Shown piece after piece: positions 45,662 through 57,691 of a DNA stretch of 64,000 bases. Origin of the DNA: Scytalidium lignicola. Taxonomy: Eukaryota > Ascomycota > Leotiomycetes. The notes below the pieces were generated by a model, which was not told where the DNA came from, did no database searches, and worked only from the letters and a program-made list of their open reading frames with translations. Position numbers and translations under genes: made by a program. The stretch covers positions 1-64,000 of the forward strand of contig NCSJ02000133.1 in NCBI GenBank assembly GCA_002812745.2. The letters run 5' to 3'. Position 1 is the stretch's first letter, and each line of letters starts with the position of its first letter.

Positions 45662-46866
45662 TTATTTGGTGCATTCCAAAATCCAGCTGATAATTAGTGC
45701 ATCTGTCTTTGTGCGAATCTTTGGATCCAGCAACCTAGATCCAAGTGCGTAAACATGAAGCTGACCCCATTCTACTACCAACTTGTGCTTAACATTTGCT
45801 TTTTCACAAAGCGCAGCCCATTCCTTCGAATCTTGTAGTGCGAACTCTGCGCCACCCACAAATATTAACTGTGGGTTCAATGACGATATTTTGTCCGGAA
45901 GAATATAGAGTGGGTTGACTTCTGTTGATGTCCCAGGAAGACTCCCTCGAAACATGGCTGCCAGCTGAGGTACCGCTTCATTTGCAGCTAAGAAGTAGTC
46001 TCCCAAAACATTCGAATTGCCTCCGTTATACGCACGCAGAGACAAATCTATCCATGGAGATATCAGAACACTCCCAGCGGGCTGAGGGAGGCCAACACGA
46101 AATAGTTCAATAGCAGAAAGAATGGAGAGCCCGCCTGAATCAAGCTATAGTCAGTACTCCTGAGAATGATATTGGAGAGAATTAAGGAGAATCACTTACC
46201 ACCTGCAGAATCTCCAGCAAAGACAATGTGCCTGTGGGCCACTCCTTTCTTTAATAAGAATTCATACGCGGCGATAAATGCGTCTCTTTGCGCAGGATGA
46301 GGTAACTGGGTGGATAATGCTGACGGGTTACTTAGCAATATGGTCGGAATATGAGGTTGCCAAATTATTTAGAAGGAAATCATACGGTACTCAACGCTCA
46401 AAAAGACTAGATCTAGATTGGATTTCGCCGCAGTAGCTTCCCATCTTAGCATATATTTCAAGTACATTCTAGCTTCCCCACGTGCGTAACCTCCGCCATG
46501 TGCAAAAAGAACAACACAACATGGTCGAGAATTTGCTGCATCCTCAGAGAAAGCAGACAGGCTCTTATGGGCAGGAATTACATAACCGCTCCAGCCTTTA
46601 CCATCGATCCTAGCTGCTTTATCTGGGCGTGGGGACACTGGCAGTCGGTGTGGAAAGTCAGGGAAAGTTAATGTAGCTGCAGCCTGATATGCTCGTTGTA
46701 GCTGCACGCGGAGGCTTTGATGGGGTGGAAAATGAGGGAGCAAAATACGTTGCAGAATAACAATAAGAGTTTGTGAACAGAATGAGTAAAGTAGAAAGAT
46801 TGACTTGATCGGGTTACGCAGGATCATTAACACAGCGTGAGCCATAGTGTTAGAGATTTGGTCCAA
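45662..46866 (-). CDS. Alpha/beta hydrolase, hormone-sensitive-lipase (Abhydrolase_3) type, membrane-anchored
   Basis: Exons 46866-46386, 46319-46200 and 46134-45662 give 357 residues. The HSL-family oxyanion motif HGGGY lies at about 124-128. The nucleophile motif GDSAGG spans the second intron. The acid lies in EFALQDS and the His in GQLHVY, so the triad is complete. The first 45 residues are hydrophobic with a basic break (NPIKSIFLLYSFCSQTLIVI), suggesting an N-terminal membrane anchor facing the ER lumen or cytosol. These enzymes cleave esters and lactones. Here it is divergent to the Baeyer-Villiger gene, whose product would be an ester or lactone, so the pairing is sensible. No frameshift. 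Confidence 0.88.
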
Positions 46867-47251
46867 CTTCTGAATCCTTCTTTACCTATGGTGTAAAGCT
46901 GCAAAGATTGAAACATTGGAAGCCTAATCACACATGCATTTCATTGCGAATTTTTGCACTCACTCAGCACACATCTAAGCTACCCTCACTCCCACATTGG
47001 TTCTCTAATGCTAATGCATGACTGGCCCTCAAAACTCACCTTGTGGTCCATGTTATTGCCGGCGGCCGTTGATCCACCTTCGGCTTGCAACTCATCCGTT
47101 ACACCTCGGCTGCCGAGCGCAACATCTCCGCTCAAGACTCGGTCATCTCTGCTATTAGAAAGAAGAATTATCTTATTTATAACTGATTGCTTAATAATAG
47201 CCCATTGTTAAATATTCATAAAATCAAGAATATTTATCACCAAAGAAACGC
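46867..47251. promoter_or_regulatory. Bidirectional promoter of hydrolase and Baeyer-Villiger genes
   Basis: 385 bp between divergent starts. It carries the palindrome CTCGGCTGCCGAG (47105-47117), the same 5-bp arms as the other candidate sites but with a 3-bp spacer, and a further half-site ACTCGGT near 47137. Confidence 0.45.
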
Positions 47252-49099
47252 ATGCCAGGACGCCTTAGACTCTACCGGACACATTACCATCCACTATTCT
47301 CCTCTCCAGAACCCACAAGTCCGTTAATAGCTATGCCCGATTTGACGTTAAATGGCCACACCACTGGCCACACAAAAAATGGAGTACATACACCTAGCGT
47401 TTGTTCGAAGACAGGATCAGATGTGGTTATCAAGGAGTCTCCGATGGGTACCAAGAGACCACTTAAAGTCATTTTTGTAGGAATGGGCGCCAGCGGCATT
47501 AATTTGGCTTATCAACTACCGCGGCTGACAGAGAATATTGACTTAGTTGTTTATGAAAAGAACGAGGACCTTGGAGGGACGTGGCTAGAGAATCGATACC
47601 CCGGTTGTGCCTGTGATATCCCTAGCGTAGGTTATCAGTACAGCTGGCAGCGAAAACCTGACTGGTCTCATTACTATTCTGGCTCTAAGGAGATTCACTC
47701 ATACTTTCGTGAGGTGGCTGAAAGTAATGACCTTTTAAAATATGTCAAATTCCGACATGAGATCATCCGGGCAGAATTTCTCGATAATATAGGCAAATGG
47801 AAAGTCACTGTCATGCGAGATGGAAACCCTTTCCACACTTTTGACGACTATGGTGACTTTCTGCTTAACGGAAGTGGCGTTTTGAATAACTGGAAATGGC
47901 CTGACATCAAGGGACTACATAGCTTCAACGGCCCTCTCGTCCATACAGCACGCTGGGATGAGAGTCTTGACCTCCAGGATAAACGTGTTCTTATCATAGG
48001 AGCCGGCAGTTCAAGCACACAGGTGGTACCAAGCATTATCAACAAGGTCGACAAGCTCTCTATAGTTATACGCTCACCAATTTGGGTTACAGCGGGCTTC
48101 GCACCTACCTACGCTGGTCCTAATGGAGAGAACTTTGCATATTCTGAGGAGACGAAGAGAAAATTTGCTGAAGACCCTGACTTTTACCTATCATACTGTA
48201 AAGCCATCGAATCAGAGCTCAATATTAGATTCAAGTTCATTTTGAATGGGACTAAAGATGCCATAGAGGCAAAAGAATACTCCGCCAAAGAGATGCAACG
48301 TAAATTAGCTGGTAGACAGGATTTGATAGAAAAGATTGTTCCAACCAATTTCGGAATTGGTTGTAGACGACCAACTCCCGGCAATGGGTTTCTTGAAGCT
48401 TTGACACTTGATAAGACATCCGTCTTTACGGAGACGCTACAGGAAATTACACCAACAGGGTTTGTTGATGCAGAAGGTGTTCATCACGAAGTAGATGTGG
48501 TGATCTGTGCCACGGGATTCGATACCACTTTCCGGCCAAGATTCCCAATCATCGCCAACGGGTTCAATCTTCAAGACGAGTATTCGTCAAAAGATATAAC
48601 AGGCTATATGGGTCTTTCTTCTCCTGAGATCCCGAACTATTTCATCTTTATTGGGCCATACGGCCCTCTTGGTCATGGATCAGTCATTCCCATGGTTGAA
48701 GCATACACCACATACGTCATCCAGGTGCTCCAGAAAGTGCAGGCTGATGATATCAAGAAAATCCAACCAAACCGAGCTGTTGCAGAAGATTTTACTCGCT
48801 ATTCTGATGCATATCTGAAACGAACAGCTTGGTCAGGCCCATGTGATTCCTGGTTCAAGGCCGGTGACAGCTCTAGGAAACCCGTCTGTTGGCCGGGATC
48901 CAGGGTGCATTATTTAACTATGTTACAAACACCAAGGTATGAAGACTATGACATCGAATATATTTCAAATTCACGATTTAGCTTTCTTGGGAATGGATTT
49001 GATGTCCGTGAGTTTGATGGTAGAGACTTAACATGGTACTATGGATTGCTTGACGGGGCTGACAAGCAGCCTAAATCGTTTCCTCCGCCTCTATATTAA
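47252..49099 (+). CDS. Flavin-dependent Baeyer-Villiger monooxygenase
   Basis: A single exon of 615 codons. Two Rossmann motifs are present: FVGMGASGINLAYQLP (FAD) and LIIGAGSSSTQVVPS (NADPH). They are joined by GGTWLENRYPGCACD and the Baeyer-Villiger fingerprint FNGPLVHTARWD, which fits FxGxxxHxxxW. The later ATGFD motif is present (ICATGFDTTFRP). The family inserts one oxygen next to a carbonyl, turning ketones into esters or cyclic ketones into lactones. Two starts are possible: 47252, or the in-frame ATG at 47333 (MPDLTLNG), which many homologues would support. No peroxisomal tail (ends PPLY). The neighbouring SDR and esterase give a logical order: alcohol, ketone, ester, acid plus alcohol. 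Confidence 0.92.
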   Translation: MPGRLRLYRTHYHPLFSSPEPTSPLIAMPDLTLNGHTTGHTKNGVHTPSVCSKTGSDVVIKESPMGTKRPLKVIFVGMGASGINLAYQLPRLTENIDLVVYEKNEDLGGTWLENRYPGCACDIPSVGYQYSWQRKPDWSHYYSGSKEIHSYFREVAESNDLLKYVKFRHEIIRAEFLDNIGKWKVTVMRDGNPFHTFDDYGDFLLNGSGVLNNWKWPDIKGLHSFNGPLVHTARWDESLDLQDKRVLIIGAGSSSTQVVPSIINKVDKLSIVIRSPIWVTAGFAPTYAGPNGENFAYSEETKRKFAEDPDFYLSYCKAIESELNIRFKFILNGTKDAIEAKEYSAKEMQRKLAGRQDLIEKIVPTNFGIGCRRPTPGNGFLEALTLDKTSVFTETLQEITPTGFVDAEGVHHEVDVVICATGFDTTFRPRFPIIANGFNLQDEYSSKDITGYMGLSSPEIPNYFIFIGPYGPLGHGSVIPMVEAYTTYVIQVLQKVQADDIKKIQPNRAVAEDFTRYSDAYLKRTAWSGPCDSWFKAGDSSRKPVCWPGSRVHYLTMLQTPRYEDYDIEYISNSRFSFLGNGFDVREFDGRDLTWYYGLLDGADKQPKSFPPPLY

Positions 49100-49323
49100 A
49101 ACCTATTACTTTTATCTTGTGTTCTATATTGTAAATCGGATCTATTTGATATTTTGAAGATAAATTAATTTACGTTACTAAGTGATACGTAATACACATT
49201 AATAAACCCGATTAAACACCATTTTCACAATAAGTCGTCACTTTTCCCCTTGAGCGCTCCGAGTTGATCGATAGACTTAATTATACAGTTCTAGTTGTAG
49301 ATTCATTTTTCAAGGTCGTTCCA

Positions 49324-51813
49324 CTAACCTATTGCGGCGAATAAATCCAGTTGTGCTGTATCCGGAAGCCACTCATATAGGTCTTTATCAACCAACATGC
49401 CAAAGATGTCTATATCAGCCTCATCATTGTATTCATCAAAAACTAGGTCGTTTACCGGTCGCTCATTATTTGCATTATTACTAATAGGATTGTTCATAGG
49501 ATCTCCATCCCTCCTCGGCGGGCTGGTAGGTCTGACATCAGAATATGAGGCGTCTATGGAACTGACGTTGGACAATGAAGTCCGAGATAAAACAACATCA
49601 AACATGCGGAGCATCCACTTAGTACTAATCCAGTTAGTTGAGACAATTTGTAGATACGCAAGACCGTTTTGAATTCGGTTCCGTGAAATGAGTTTTCTGG
49701 AGCTCCCAGCGGTGGCAGTGATGGCAGTCTCGATATGCAGCGCAACCACGGTTGAAGCACAGAAGGCTCTGGAGAAACTCTACGTTAGCATAATATAGCA
49801 TCATTTCAGGATATTCTAGAGATTTAACATACACAGACAAGGGGCAGAAACCTGTGAGGTTATGAAGCATAATCTGCTCGAGAACATTGTCTAGGTGCAA
49901 CATAGCGTTTAACTGCTTCCTCTCATGCTGCATGGCCAATTCCCGATTATCAAGCCGAGAGCGTTTCTTTAAATCCCGATAGAAGATGCATTCAAAGCGA
50001 TAACTCATTGCCATCAACACCAAGGCCCAAACATTGCTGAACGACCAGTCCTCAATAGAGTCCATCCGTATCTCGTCCGGGATGGACGACCTCCAGGCAC
50101 TGAGGGCACTTTCAAGATCACGAGCTGCTGTCACTGCGGGTATCATTCCTGGAGTTCGAAAAGCATGGAGAAATTGGGCACCTGTTGGGGGGAGTGAGTG
50201 GATTTGTATATTTTATGATCCTTCCAAGGGTATGAACCTACATATCCGGCTCAGTCTACAATTTTCTATGACATAGAGCTTTTGCAACCTGGGAATCTCG
50301 GCTAGACTGGTGTTTTGATACTCATCCCAATCATCCTCTGATAATTCCACAGTATCNAAAATTGCGATCATCCAGCATCCGTACATTTTCAAGTCCAGAA
50401 ATAGCTAATATGACGTCCCGGCAGTAGAGAACCCACCAGATACGGCGGAGCAGCTTGCGGGTTGATTGACTCAAGTCACCAGCAGCACCGTTTCGGTGAA
50501 GCCCCATCTGCGTCGCCAGACGAATAGCATTGCAGTGCCAAAATCGGTAGTCGCAGCCAGAACTGACTGAGAACTGTAGAGAACTCAACATTATGGAGCC
50601 TTGAAGTAGAGCAAGCTGAGAACGCTCAACGGAATAGTCAAATAACAGTTTTGCTCGAGCGAACACAATCTTTTGGGCAGAACCAGAATCTAAAAATCCA
50701 GCCTCTTGTAAAAGTTCTGGGGAAGCATAGACAATAGTGTTAGCCAACATACATTGCATTAAAAATGGCATATATGTTCCCTGGTGGAAGTTTTTCATAA
50801 ATTCAGATCGATTCAGTATTGGTGTGTATGGATAAACGCAGTCGAAATATAATTTCAGGAACTTATCACTGTGATGGGGTCAGTGCTAACTCCTAGCTAA
50901 CTCCTAGCTGTTGGTGTTCAGCAATTGACCAAGGTTATACCAACCAGACAGAGTGATCAGGTAAAGTGAAGGCACCCTTTCTTTGCAGATGATTCATATC
51001 TTCTTCATCCGGCTGCGAAAGGCCGTTTCCTTCCAAAAGTCCACTCTGAGACCGAGAATCTTTAAGTCGAATACGAACCAATCTTTTAGGACGATTTTTG
51101 GCAAATATATCACTAAGAATAGTCACAGAGCTAATTCCGTCATGGTACTCAATCAATTCTTGGACTCGTTGGTGCTGCCAGTCAGCCGACATTGTTGATG
51201 ATGTGTCTGACCCAGAATTGGACATCTGTTGACAGGTCTGAAGCATAGAGTCTTCCTCTGCTACCGCATCGATGTCTCGATCAAGTGAAGGATCAAACAG
51301 TGACGGAACTGGAGAGGTCTCGGATATCTCACTGAGATCACTGGACATGTTGTCCTCCGCCATACTGATACCATGATTAGGTGAGGAGACGTCAGCGGAG
51401 GCTAGTGGTGTTGAGACCACTATCGAAGCTTGTTCTAGTTCGAGTTCGCGTTCGCGTTCAGTTGATCTTTGATTCGTTCCTTGGTCCATACGTCTGCGCC
51501 TTGAAGATCTTCCTCATTAACTTTTTAGCAATGGTAGTCCCAATGTCCTCGATATTTTGCGAGAAGTGATTGCTTGTATTAACATAAATCCCTCTCACCT
51601 TGCGGATGCTAGCACGCAGCTAGCGGTTCGATTACTCTTGATACAACGAACACAGGGTAATCCATCTTCAGATTCTGTAGCAGGAATGCAGCGAACTTTG
51701 CGTTTTTGACATGAAGCGCACGCTCGGCCCCTCTTAATAAGACTGTGATTGACTGAGAGATCCCCGGCCAGTGTTGTTGACTGTACAGGATAAGCATTTC
51801 TGCCGCTCGACAT
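49324..51813 (-). CDS. Zn2Cys6 transcription factor with one frame break near the 3' end
   Basis: Exons 51813-51599 (zinc cluster CX2CX6CX11CX2CX8C, ACASCQKRKVRC and on), 51499-50945 (acidic, Ser-rich linker), 50868-50242 and 50181 onward form a normal cluster regulator. The fungal_trans signature is DKFLKLYFDCVYPYTPILNR, then RRIWWVLYCRDVILA. The N at 50357 must be an extra base, because dropping it restores the frame (DDRNF then DTVELSEDDW). Near 49765-49775 the frame changes. One reads up to VEFLQ, and the continuing part (ASTVVALHIETAITATAG) is in another frame, to a stop at 49324. A 2-base loss in CAGAGAG would explain it. It is either an assembly indel or a recent inactivation of the last 150 residues. 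It lies between BVMO and a second regulator. Confidence 0.75.
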
Positions 51814-52656
51814 CTCTTCTGGGCTTAAGAAGAGCGAATTGTTTGAGATAATAAAAAGTTGTTGGCATTTCAGAGTCGTTCAGTACTTTTAGCGGCGACA
51901 CATGAATCGCAACCCATGACTTAATGCGGGGAAACTACATTGATGCGGAATCCCCCCAGAATGATTCCTGTTTAGGTCTAGCCAAGCATAAAATACCCCA
52001 CATATCATAAGTATGTATCCTAATTGGTCAGAGTAATTCTTTTTCTGGAATAAAATAATAATCATCAGGACTTGTGACAAAGTAAGTGTTGGTGGACTAG
52101 TCACGTGTGGACGCGATCAGTCACATGCTAGCTAGTCCTAATTAGGTAGTGGGGAGCTGTAGCCTTAAGCTACAGCTCCACCCCACCACCTTTACAATCG
52201 ATCAACCATCAACACAACTAGTATATCACCCATAAAGTGACGTACTACATGTTATATCGGTAGTGTACCGACAGTAAGTGATCTGCATCGACGAAATCGA
52301 TATGTATGATATATCTCATTCTTTTTAAGTTTGACATGTTGATTTCTGTTAGTACGAAAGTATTCTTTAAGAAAAGTTAATTTTTAATTCTTAACACCCT
52401 TCTTTTTAAATAACTGGAATTACAATATGACCGACATGTTAGAGAAAGCAAATAGTTAACAATTAAATATACAAAGAATAATTCTACTATATTGTACCAT
52501 TGAGCCTCTAATCTATATTGATTTGTACTGAACTCTTCTATATCCATGAGAACCTAGGACCCCAACAATTCGCTATTACCTGTAAACATCTTGTTTATAC
52601 AAACAGACCCACGCCTAGATATTATAAAAAGAAAAACGCTATTGCATGCAGGGTGT
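51814..52656. other. Intergenic region between two regulators
   Basis: About 0.85 kb. No gene seen. AT-rich toward 52.3-52.5 kb; a short inverted pair around GTGGGGAGCTGTAGC and GCTACAGCTCCAC lies near 52149-52183. Confidence 0.35.
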
Positions 52657-53357
52657 TCAGATACAGACATGGAGTAAACTCTGATTAGACTGGCTCTCAG
52701 TTGGCATTTTCCAGTTCACCATCTCTTCAAGGTTTGCAGAACTAGGCATAAATGGCATTAATAAGCCAAGCCTTGTAAGCTCTGGATCTAGGCTCAATAG
52801 CAATGGCATCCAGCTTGACGGCAATTCTGTTTCAAGGTTTGAAGTAGGATCCTCGCTACTTTCGGGGATATAGTCAACTGCCATCGTATCTGTTGCCTGG
52901 ATGCCAGCTCCATAATGACCGGTTCCAGGTGAAATGCTAGGACTGGCACTATCTTCCGAGTTACTTCCATATGCCCACAGCTGATCACTGCTATCGCTAG
53001 TTCCATCGATATTCAGCTCCGGAGTAAGTGGCTGTGTGATGAAAGGCTCTGTTTGTGTAGAAGCCGATGCACTATTTGTCTGGATTTGATTTGACAAATG
53101 ACTAATAAAGACTATCAGCTAAGATCAGATACCCCTGAGATGGTGATCTAAAGTGTCAAGTATACTGTTGTTAATTTGATACTGACTTTCTTGGTTTTCT
53201 TTTTTTTAATAATGCATTCCATGTTGTCAAGAGAACAATTTGTGCACGGCTGGTTGCGGATTGTGACATCGCACCGCACTTTACGTCCGCGACAACATAG
53301 ACAAGCCTGTCGAGATCTTCGGTAGTAGCGACGAGTTCGTAGAGTCATTTTAAACAC
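52657..53357 (-). CDS. Short Zn2Cys6 protein without a fungal_trans domain
   Basis: Exons 53357-53183 and 53111-52657 give 209 residues. The zinc cluster is canonical (QACLCCRGRKVRC then CTNCSLDNMEC, CX2CX6CX8CX2CX6C), followed by a Lys-rich nuclear-import-like tail (KKKKTKK). The rest is Ser/Thr/Glu/Pro-rich and acidic with a short hydrophobic end (SLDPELTRLGLLMPFMP). There is no middle homology region, so it is far shorter than the usual 500-900 residue regulator. The acidic tail could be a small activation domain. The intron uses GTATCA...ATAG, chosen because it alone keeps the frame open. It is divergent to the second P450. Confidence 0.7.
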
Positions 53358-53956
53358 TTAAGATGCTTAATGTTGGAAGGTTCGAGGATTCCTCCATTGT
53401 GGATTTATTCTGCTTCAGTTCAATAAATAATTTAACCTTATCGCCTTAGGATGCTACAAGGCGGCACCGTAAATGCAAGGACATTAAAGGCGAAGGAACA
53501 TCTGGAACTCACTCCCCGTGTGGAGCAAACATAAAATGCGGGGTGAATGACCATAGAGAGCGTCTTTCTAATTCCTATCAAGAGTCAGCTTAATACGGTC
53601 TGTATAGTGCATCCATACTCAGACCACAAATACCAAGCGGCACCGAGGCCCGAGTTGACTCGGGTATTGAGTTAATTAATATATGTTAAGCATAATTATA
53701 CGGATATGCCATATACAGCAGCTCTATGTGGTAAGTCAGCATGCTAGAAATCTTGTGCAGATCCGTAGCTAACCACAACAAAGGATGCATACCTGCAATC
53801 ATTCGGAGTTCTCATCCGTCGAACCTTTGTCCTTCCCCGCGTTAACGCATACGGAGGTCCGGACTTCCATTTTATTCAAATATTATGCAAGATTTCCCGT
53901 TCTTTTCTTAATGTAAGTCCTCACTATTACCTCAACAGTCATAAGTGGGCCTCAAA
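53358..53956. promoter_or_regulatory. Bidirectional promoter of small regulator and second P450, with two CGGCACCG sites
   Basis: About 0.6 kb. GCGGCACCG occurs at 53461-53469 and again at 53637-53645. The second copy extends to CGGCACCGAGGC, a 12-mer also present at 60154-60165. A further palindrome CCCGAGTTGACTCGGG lies at 53649-53664. Confidence 0.45.
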
Positions 53957-56016
53957 ATGTTCTCTCCAAAGTTCGCGGCTTATTCGGTCGATGAACAAAT
54001 GATCGTGTTCTTGTTCGCTGCTTTGTTTGGTGTTATTGCCCACATTGCAATTTATCGACAGGGAGAATGGCATCTTCATTCGCCCTCAGTTTTCCTTTCC
54101 TATTTCTTGGTTAGCTTGATTCCATTACTGCCAACGTTTTTNGCCACCAGGAAGTCACATAGGTAAAATATTACACAATTATAGAGATCTAGTTTTATAT
54201 TCGATTTTAATTCATCTGGCTTCTGTCTTTCTAAGCACTTTCGTTTATCGGGTCTTCTTCCATCGACTGCGACGGTTTCCTGGCCCATTCTTAGCTAGAG
54301 TCTCTAGCGCCTATAAAGTGAGCCTTACCATACCCAAACTCCACATCTACGACGAAGTACGGAGGCTTCATGGGTATTATGGAGATATTGTTAGACTAGG
54401 TAAGTTTCTTTTCTTGAGACAGAGTGGACCACTTATTGAAAGACATTGTTTAACAAATTAAGGCCCTACCGAACTCTCTCTAGCTAACCCGGAGGCATTT
54501 AAACTTCTCCACTATCCTCGATCCGTAGTATCTAAGGGTCCATGGTATGATAGTTACCATCCATTAGTCTCGTTGGAGACTACTCGTGACGATACAGACC
54601 ATGCGCGACGAAGAAGAGTATGGGATCGAGCATTTAATTCTAAAGGTGGGCACTTTGGAAGATTCCATTTATGAAATATCAACTGATATTCCGTCGGTGT
54701 TGGCTTCTAGCACTTCGAGACTACGCGCCTAGAATAAAGAAATATGCCGAGCAGCTTATATCTATGATTGAGCAGCATAAGGATAGGTCACTGGATGCGA
54801 CTCAGATCTTTAATTACTACAGCTTTGATGTAATGGGCGACCTCGCCTTTGGGAAATCGTTCAATATGCTGCAAGACGGGAATGATCATTACGTATTGAA
54901 GACATTACATGAAAACATGTCTCATGTTGGGTATCTTGGCCCAGTGAATTGGATTTTCCCTTTCTTTTTGAGCACACCAGTATTAAACTGGGAAATTAAA
55001 AAGTTCTTTGGCTTTATAGAAAGTCAAGTTGAAGAACGACGAAAGGTATCATCTAGTCTATATCCTATTTTATCTTCTTGAATATTGCTAATATGCTTGT
55101 TATGTAGTTTAAACCGGAGCTTCCTGATGTATTTTCTTGGATATTGAGTGACTATGATTCGCAGCCGGAGACGAGAGCAAGGAAAGCGAGTTTGATAGCA
55201 GAAGCGCAATTAGTGATTGTTGCTGGAAGGTACGGTTCCGCATTTTAATAATTATGGGATCATAGATTGATGAGGTTCATAGTGATACAACAGCAACCAC
55301 TTTGACTTCTCTTTTTTATGAGCTACTGGAAAATCCCGAACAAATACAGAAGTTACGAGAAGAACTTGATGACCTATTTTCCACTAGCGAAGAGGTTGAC
55401 TTAGAAAAACTTGCCAAAGCTAAACATCTTAATGCTGTCATTAATGAGACACTTCGATTGCATCCCGCTGTTCCTTCAGGTATGCAGCGCAAGACTCCAC
55501 CAGAAGGAATGCATCTGAATGATACCTGGATCCCGGGAGATGTGATTGTTCAAGTGCCGCTCTATACTGTTTTCAGAGGTGTGCATTTGGCTCTCATGAC
55601 TTATCCATCTCTTAGCATGGCTAATTAATGATGTAGATGAGAGATGTTTTGTTGATCCATCAAGTTTTATCCCAGAGCGGTTCACAACCAGGCCAGAACT
55701 GGTGAAGGATTCTTCGGCATTCTTCCCTTTCAGTCACGGTAAGTTGATCTATTATCAAATGTTCTACTTTTGGAGGATAGAATCGTCAATAGTCACATGC
55801 GAATAGGATATTCTAATGCAGGATACAGGTGCCTACTCTTGCGTTGGAAAGCAACTTGCTCTGGCAGAACTCCGCTGGGTGACTTCACTTATCGTAACGA
55901 GATATGATGTTCAGTTAGCACCACGGTACAGACCCGAAAGCTATTTGGAAAATGGTATAGATGCATTTACATATGCCTCAGCACCATTGGAGGTTATTTT
56001 CAAACCAAGATCATAA
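53957..56016 (+). CDS. Cytochrome P450 monooxygenase (second of two)
   Basis: Eight exons (53957-54162, 54236-54399, 54463-54645, 54711-55045, 55108-55229, 55283-55578, 55637-55738, 55829-56016) keep one frame through to 531 residues. N-terminal hydrophobic segments (VFLFAALFGVIAHIAIY) anchor it. FPGPFLARVSSAYK opens the catalytic domain. The I-helix region is VAGSDTTATTLTSLF, the ExxR is NETLR, and the haem loop is FSHGAYSCVGKQLALAE. Style: the fungal CYP group often annotated as benzoate-4-monooxygenase-like or cluster P450. The N at 54142 falls in codon 62 and is counted as a base. The protein is probably an ER enzyme acting on the cluster substrate. Only the second exon lacks strong family motifs. 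Confidence 0.87.
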
Positions 56017-57010
56017 CTTCTGAAACGAATGCATCTGTTAGGAATTGGGTTGCTTATGTAATTGCTGGCTAGTAGGAAAGAGTTTTCATGGCTAGGTCGT
56101 ACGGAATCATCTGTACAATCACAAACCATAGAACAACTACAACAACTATGGTTGCCAGACATCCATATAACCAATCATTCCACTACGATATATCAAACCG
56201 TGAGGGTATCATAAATTACTTAATTCTCTACAGTGAATAAAAGAGTGAAAAAGTATTGAATCATTAATGATTTCATATATTTTAAAACTAACGACAACCT
56301 ACCTAAGAGAATCATTTAGGATAGACTCGCATTCGCTCAATCCTCTCCGTGTTAATAATTAGAGAACTGAGCTAGCCTTTTGAGAGCAATGCCGTGGTGC
56401 ACAGCTGGAACCAATCACAACGGGATCCAAGTGCCCCGCACTTGCTCCCCACATCAGTGCCGCTCCGCCTCGGTACCGAGCTTCAATGACTTACCAGCTC
56501 TTCTGCGTCATGACCGAGATGAAGAGGTACCTAAGGCTAAGATTGGGTAAGAATAGTAGAAGGTAACTATCGTTTAGTCCGTGTAGCTGCTCTGCTGGAG
56601 TTTCAACGTCTCGGTATTCTAATTAGCTTTACGAAGTTTCGTGCCCCTACGAGGCTGTGGCGGTGTCTCTTACGTACTTACGTACCTCGGACTGAGTCAG
56701 TATTTCTTATCTCCCACTAGTGCCGAATTGAGCGAATGTATGCACATTATCCAATTTATGTCTACCTGTTCTCAGGCTTGAGCTTCTATTAGTCTATTTA
56801 ACTGCAGTCAAAGTGCCATACATCAATTAATTAATAAGTATCTTCGTCAGAGTTAATCCTTTGTGTGATTGGCTCAATTAACCCTTTCTCGTAAACATTC
56901 TATAATAGCAGTCGAGACTTAAGAGCATATATATACAGTCAGGATATTGTCGGTCGATATTTCATTACTTTGGCAGCCCTCACCTTGATCATAGAAACCA
57001 AATTGCCGAA
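56017..57010. other. Intergenic region upstream of the thioesterase
   Basis: About 1 kb without a supported gene. It includes the palindrome at 56469-56480 and additional CTCGG half-sites (for example near 56609). Confidence 0.35.
56469..56480. promoter_or_regulatory. Perfect palindrome CTCGGTACCGAG, candidate Zn2Cys6 site
   Basis: The arms are identical to CTCGGCGCCGAG at 31009-31020. It is 530 bp before the thioesterase start and 450 bp after the second P450. Confidence 0.4.
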
Positions 57011-57691
57011 ATGGCAAAAGAACGTTACACGACTAAACACCTTCGTCGTCCTGGTGTGACATTTCACCCCGAAATTAGCGATCCGAAGGCGCGAGTGCAA
57101 GCATATATAGATACATATAAAGTAGAATCTTCTAATGAGGTGATCTTCCCATCTTCCTATTATATGTGGTGTGAATTAGTTTTCAATATTAATAAGAGTT
57201 GAAACTAGGGATTCGATGAGGCTTTGATGAAAAACCACTTGAAGCTTGTTGACGCAACTGGAGAACCTAAAGTAACTGTAACTTTTAGAATGACAGTGGC
57301 TCCAGCTTTTTGTAGCCGAATGGGTAACATGCACGGCGGTGCTATTTCCTTAGTATCTGACATGTGTACGACAATGTGTGCGGCGCCTGTCTCTCGAAAG
57401 GATTTTTGGTGGTTTGGAGGCGTTTCGAGAACGCTTAACGTAACCTTTTTACGGCCAATTAAGCAAGGCACCCAAATAGAGATCTTTTGCGAGTTATTAC
57501 ATATTGGTGCTAGGCTAGGTATGCGGTCCAATCTCTCTTTTCCTCCTATTTGATTGGGGTAAAATGCTTCGTATTGACAGTATTTAGCTGCTATTCGGGG
57601 TGAAATAAAAGATGCTAGTGATGGGAAATTACTCGCTGTGGCAGAGCATAATAAGGCTTCTATAGCTTTTGAAGAGAAAGAGAAATTATGA
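57011..57691 (+). CDS. Hotdog-fold acyl-CoA thioesterase (PaaI/ACOT13-like)
   Basis: Exons 57011-57139, 57209-57518 and 57588-57691 give 180 residues. The 4HBT core is visible: VTVTFRMTVAPAFCSRMGN then MHGGAISLVSDMCTTM at about 96-111, with the family HGG-x-x-x-x-x-x-D pattern. VTFLRPIKQGTQIEIFCELL and a final strand follow. The family hydrolyses acyl-CoA or aryl-CoA thioesters. The tail ends EKL, close to but outside the strict PTS1 consensus. Next to two acyl-CoA ligases, it may release blocked CoA intermediates or tune the CoA pool in the peroxisome or cytosol. It is convergent with ligase 1, 240 bp apart. Confidence 0.85.
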
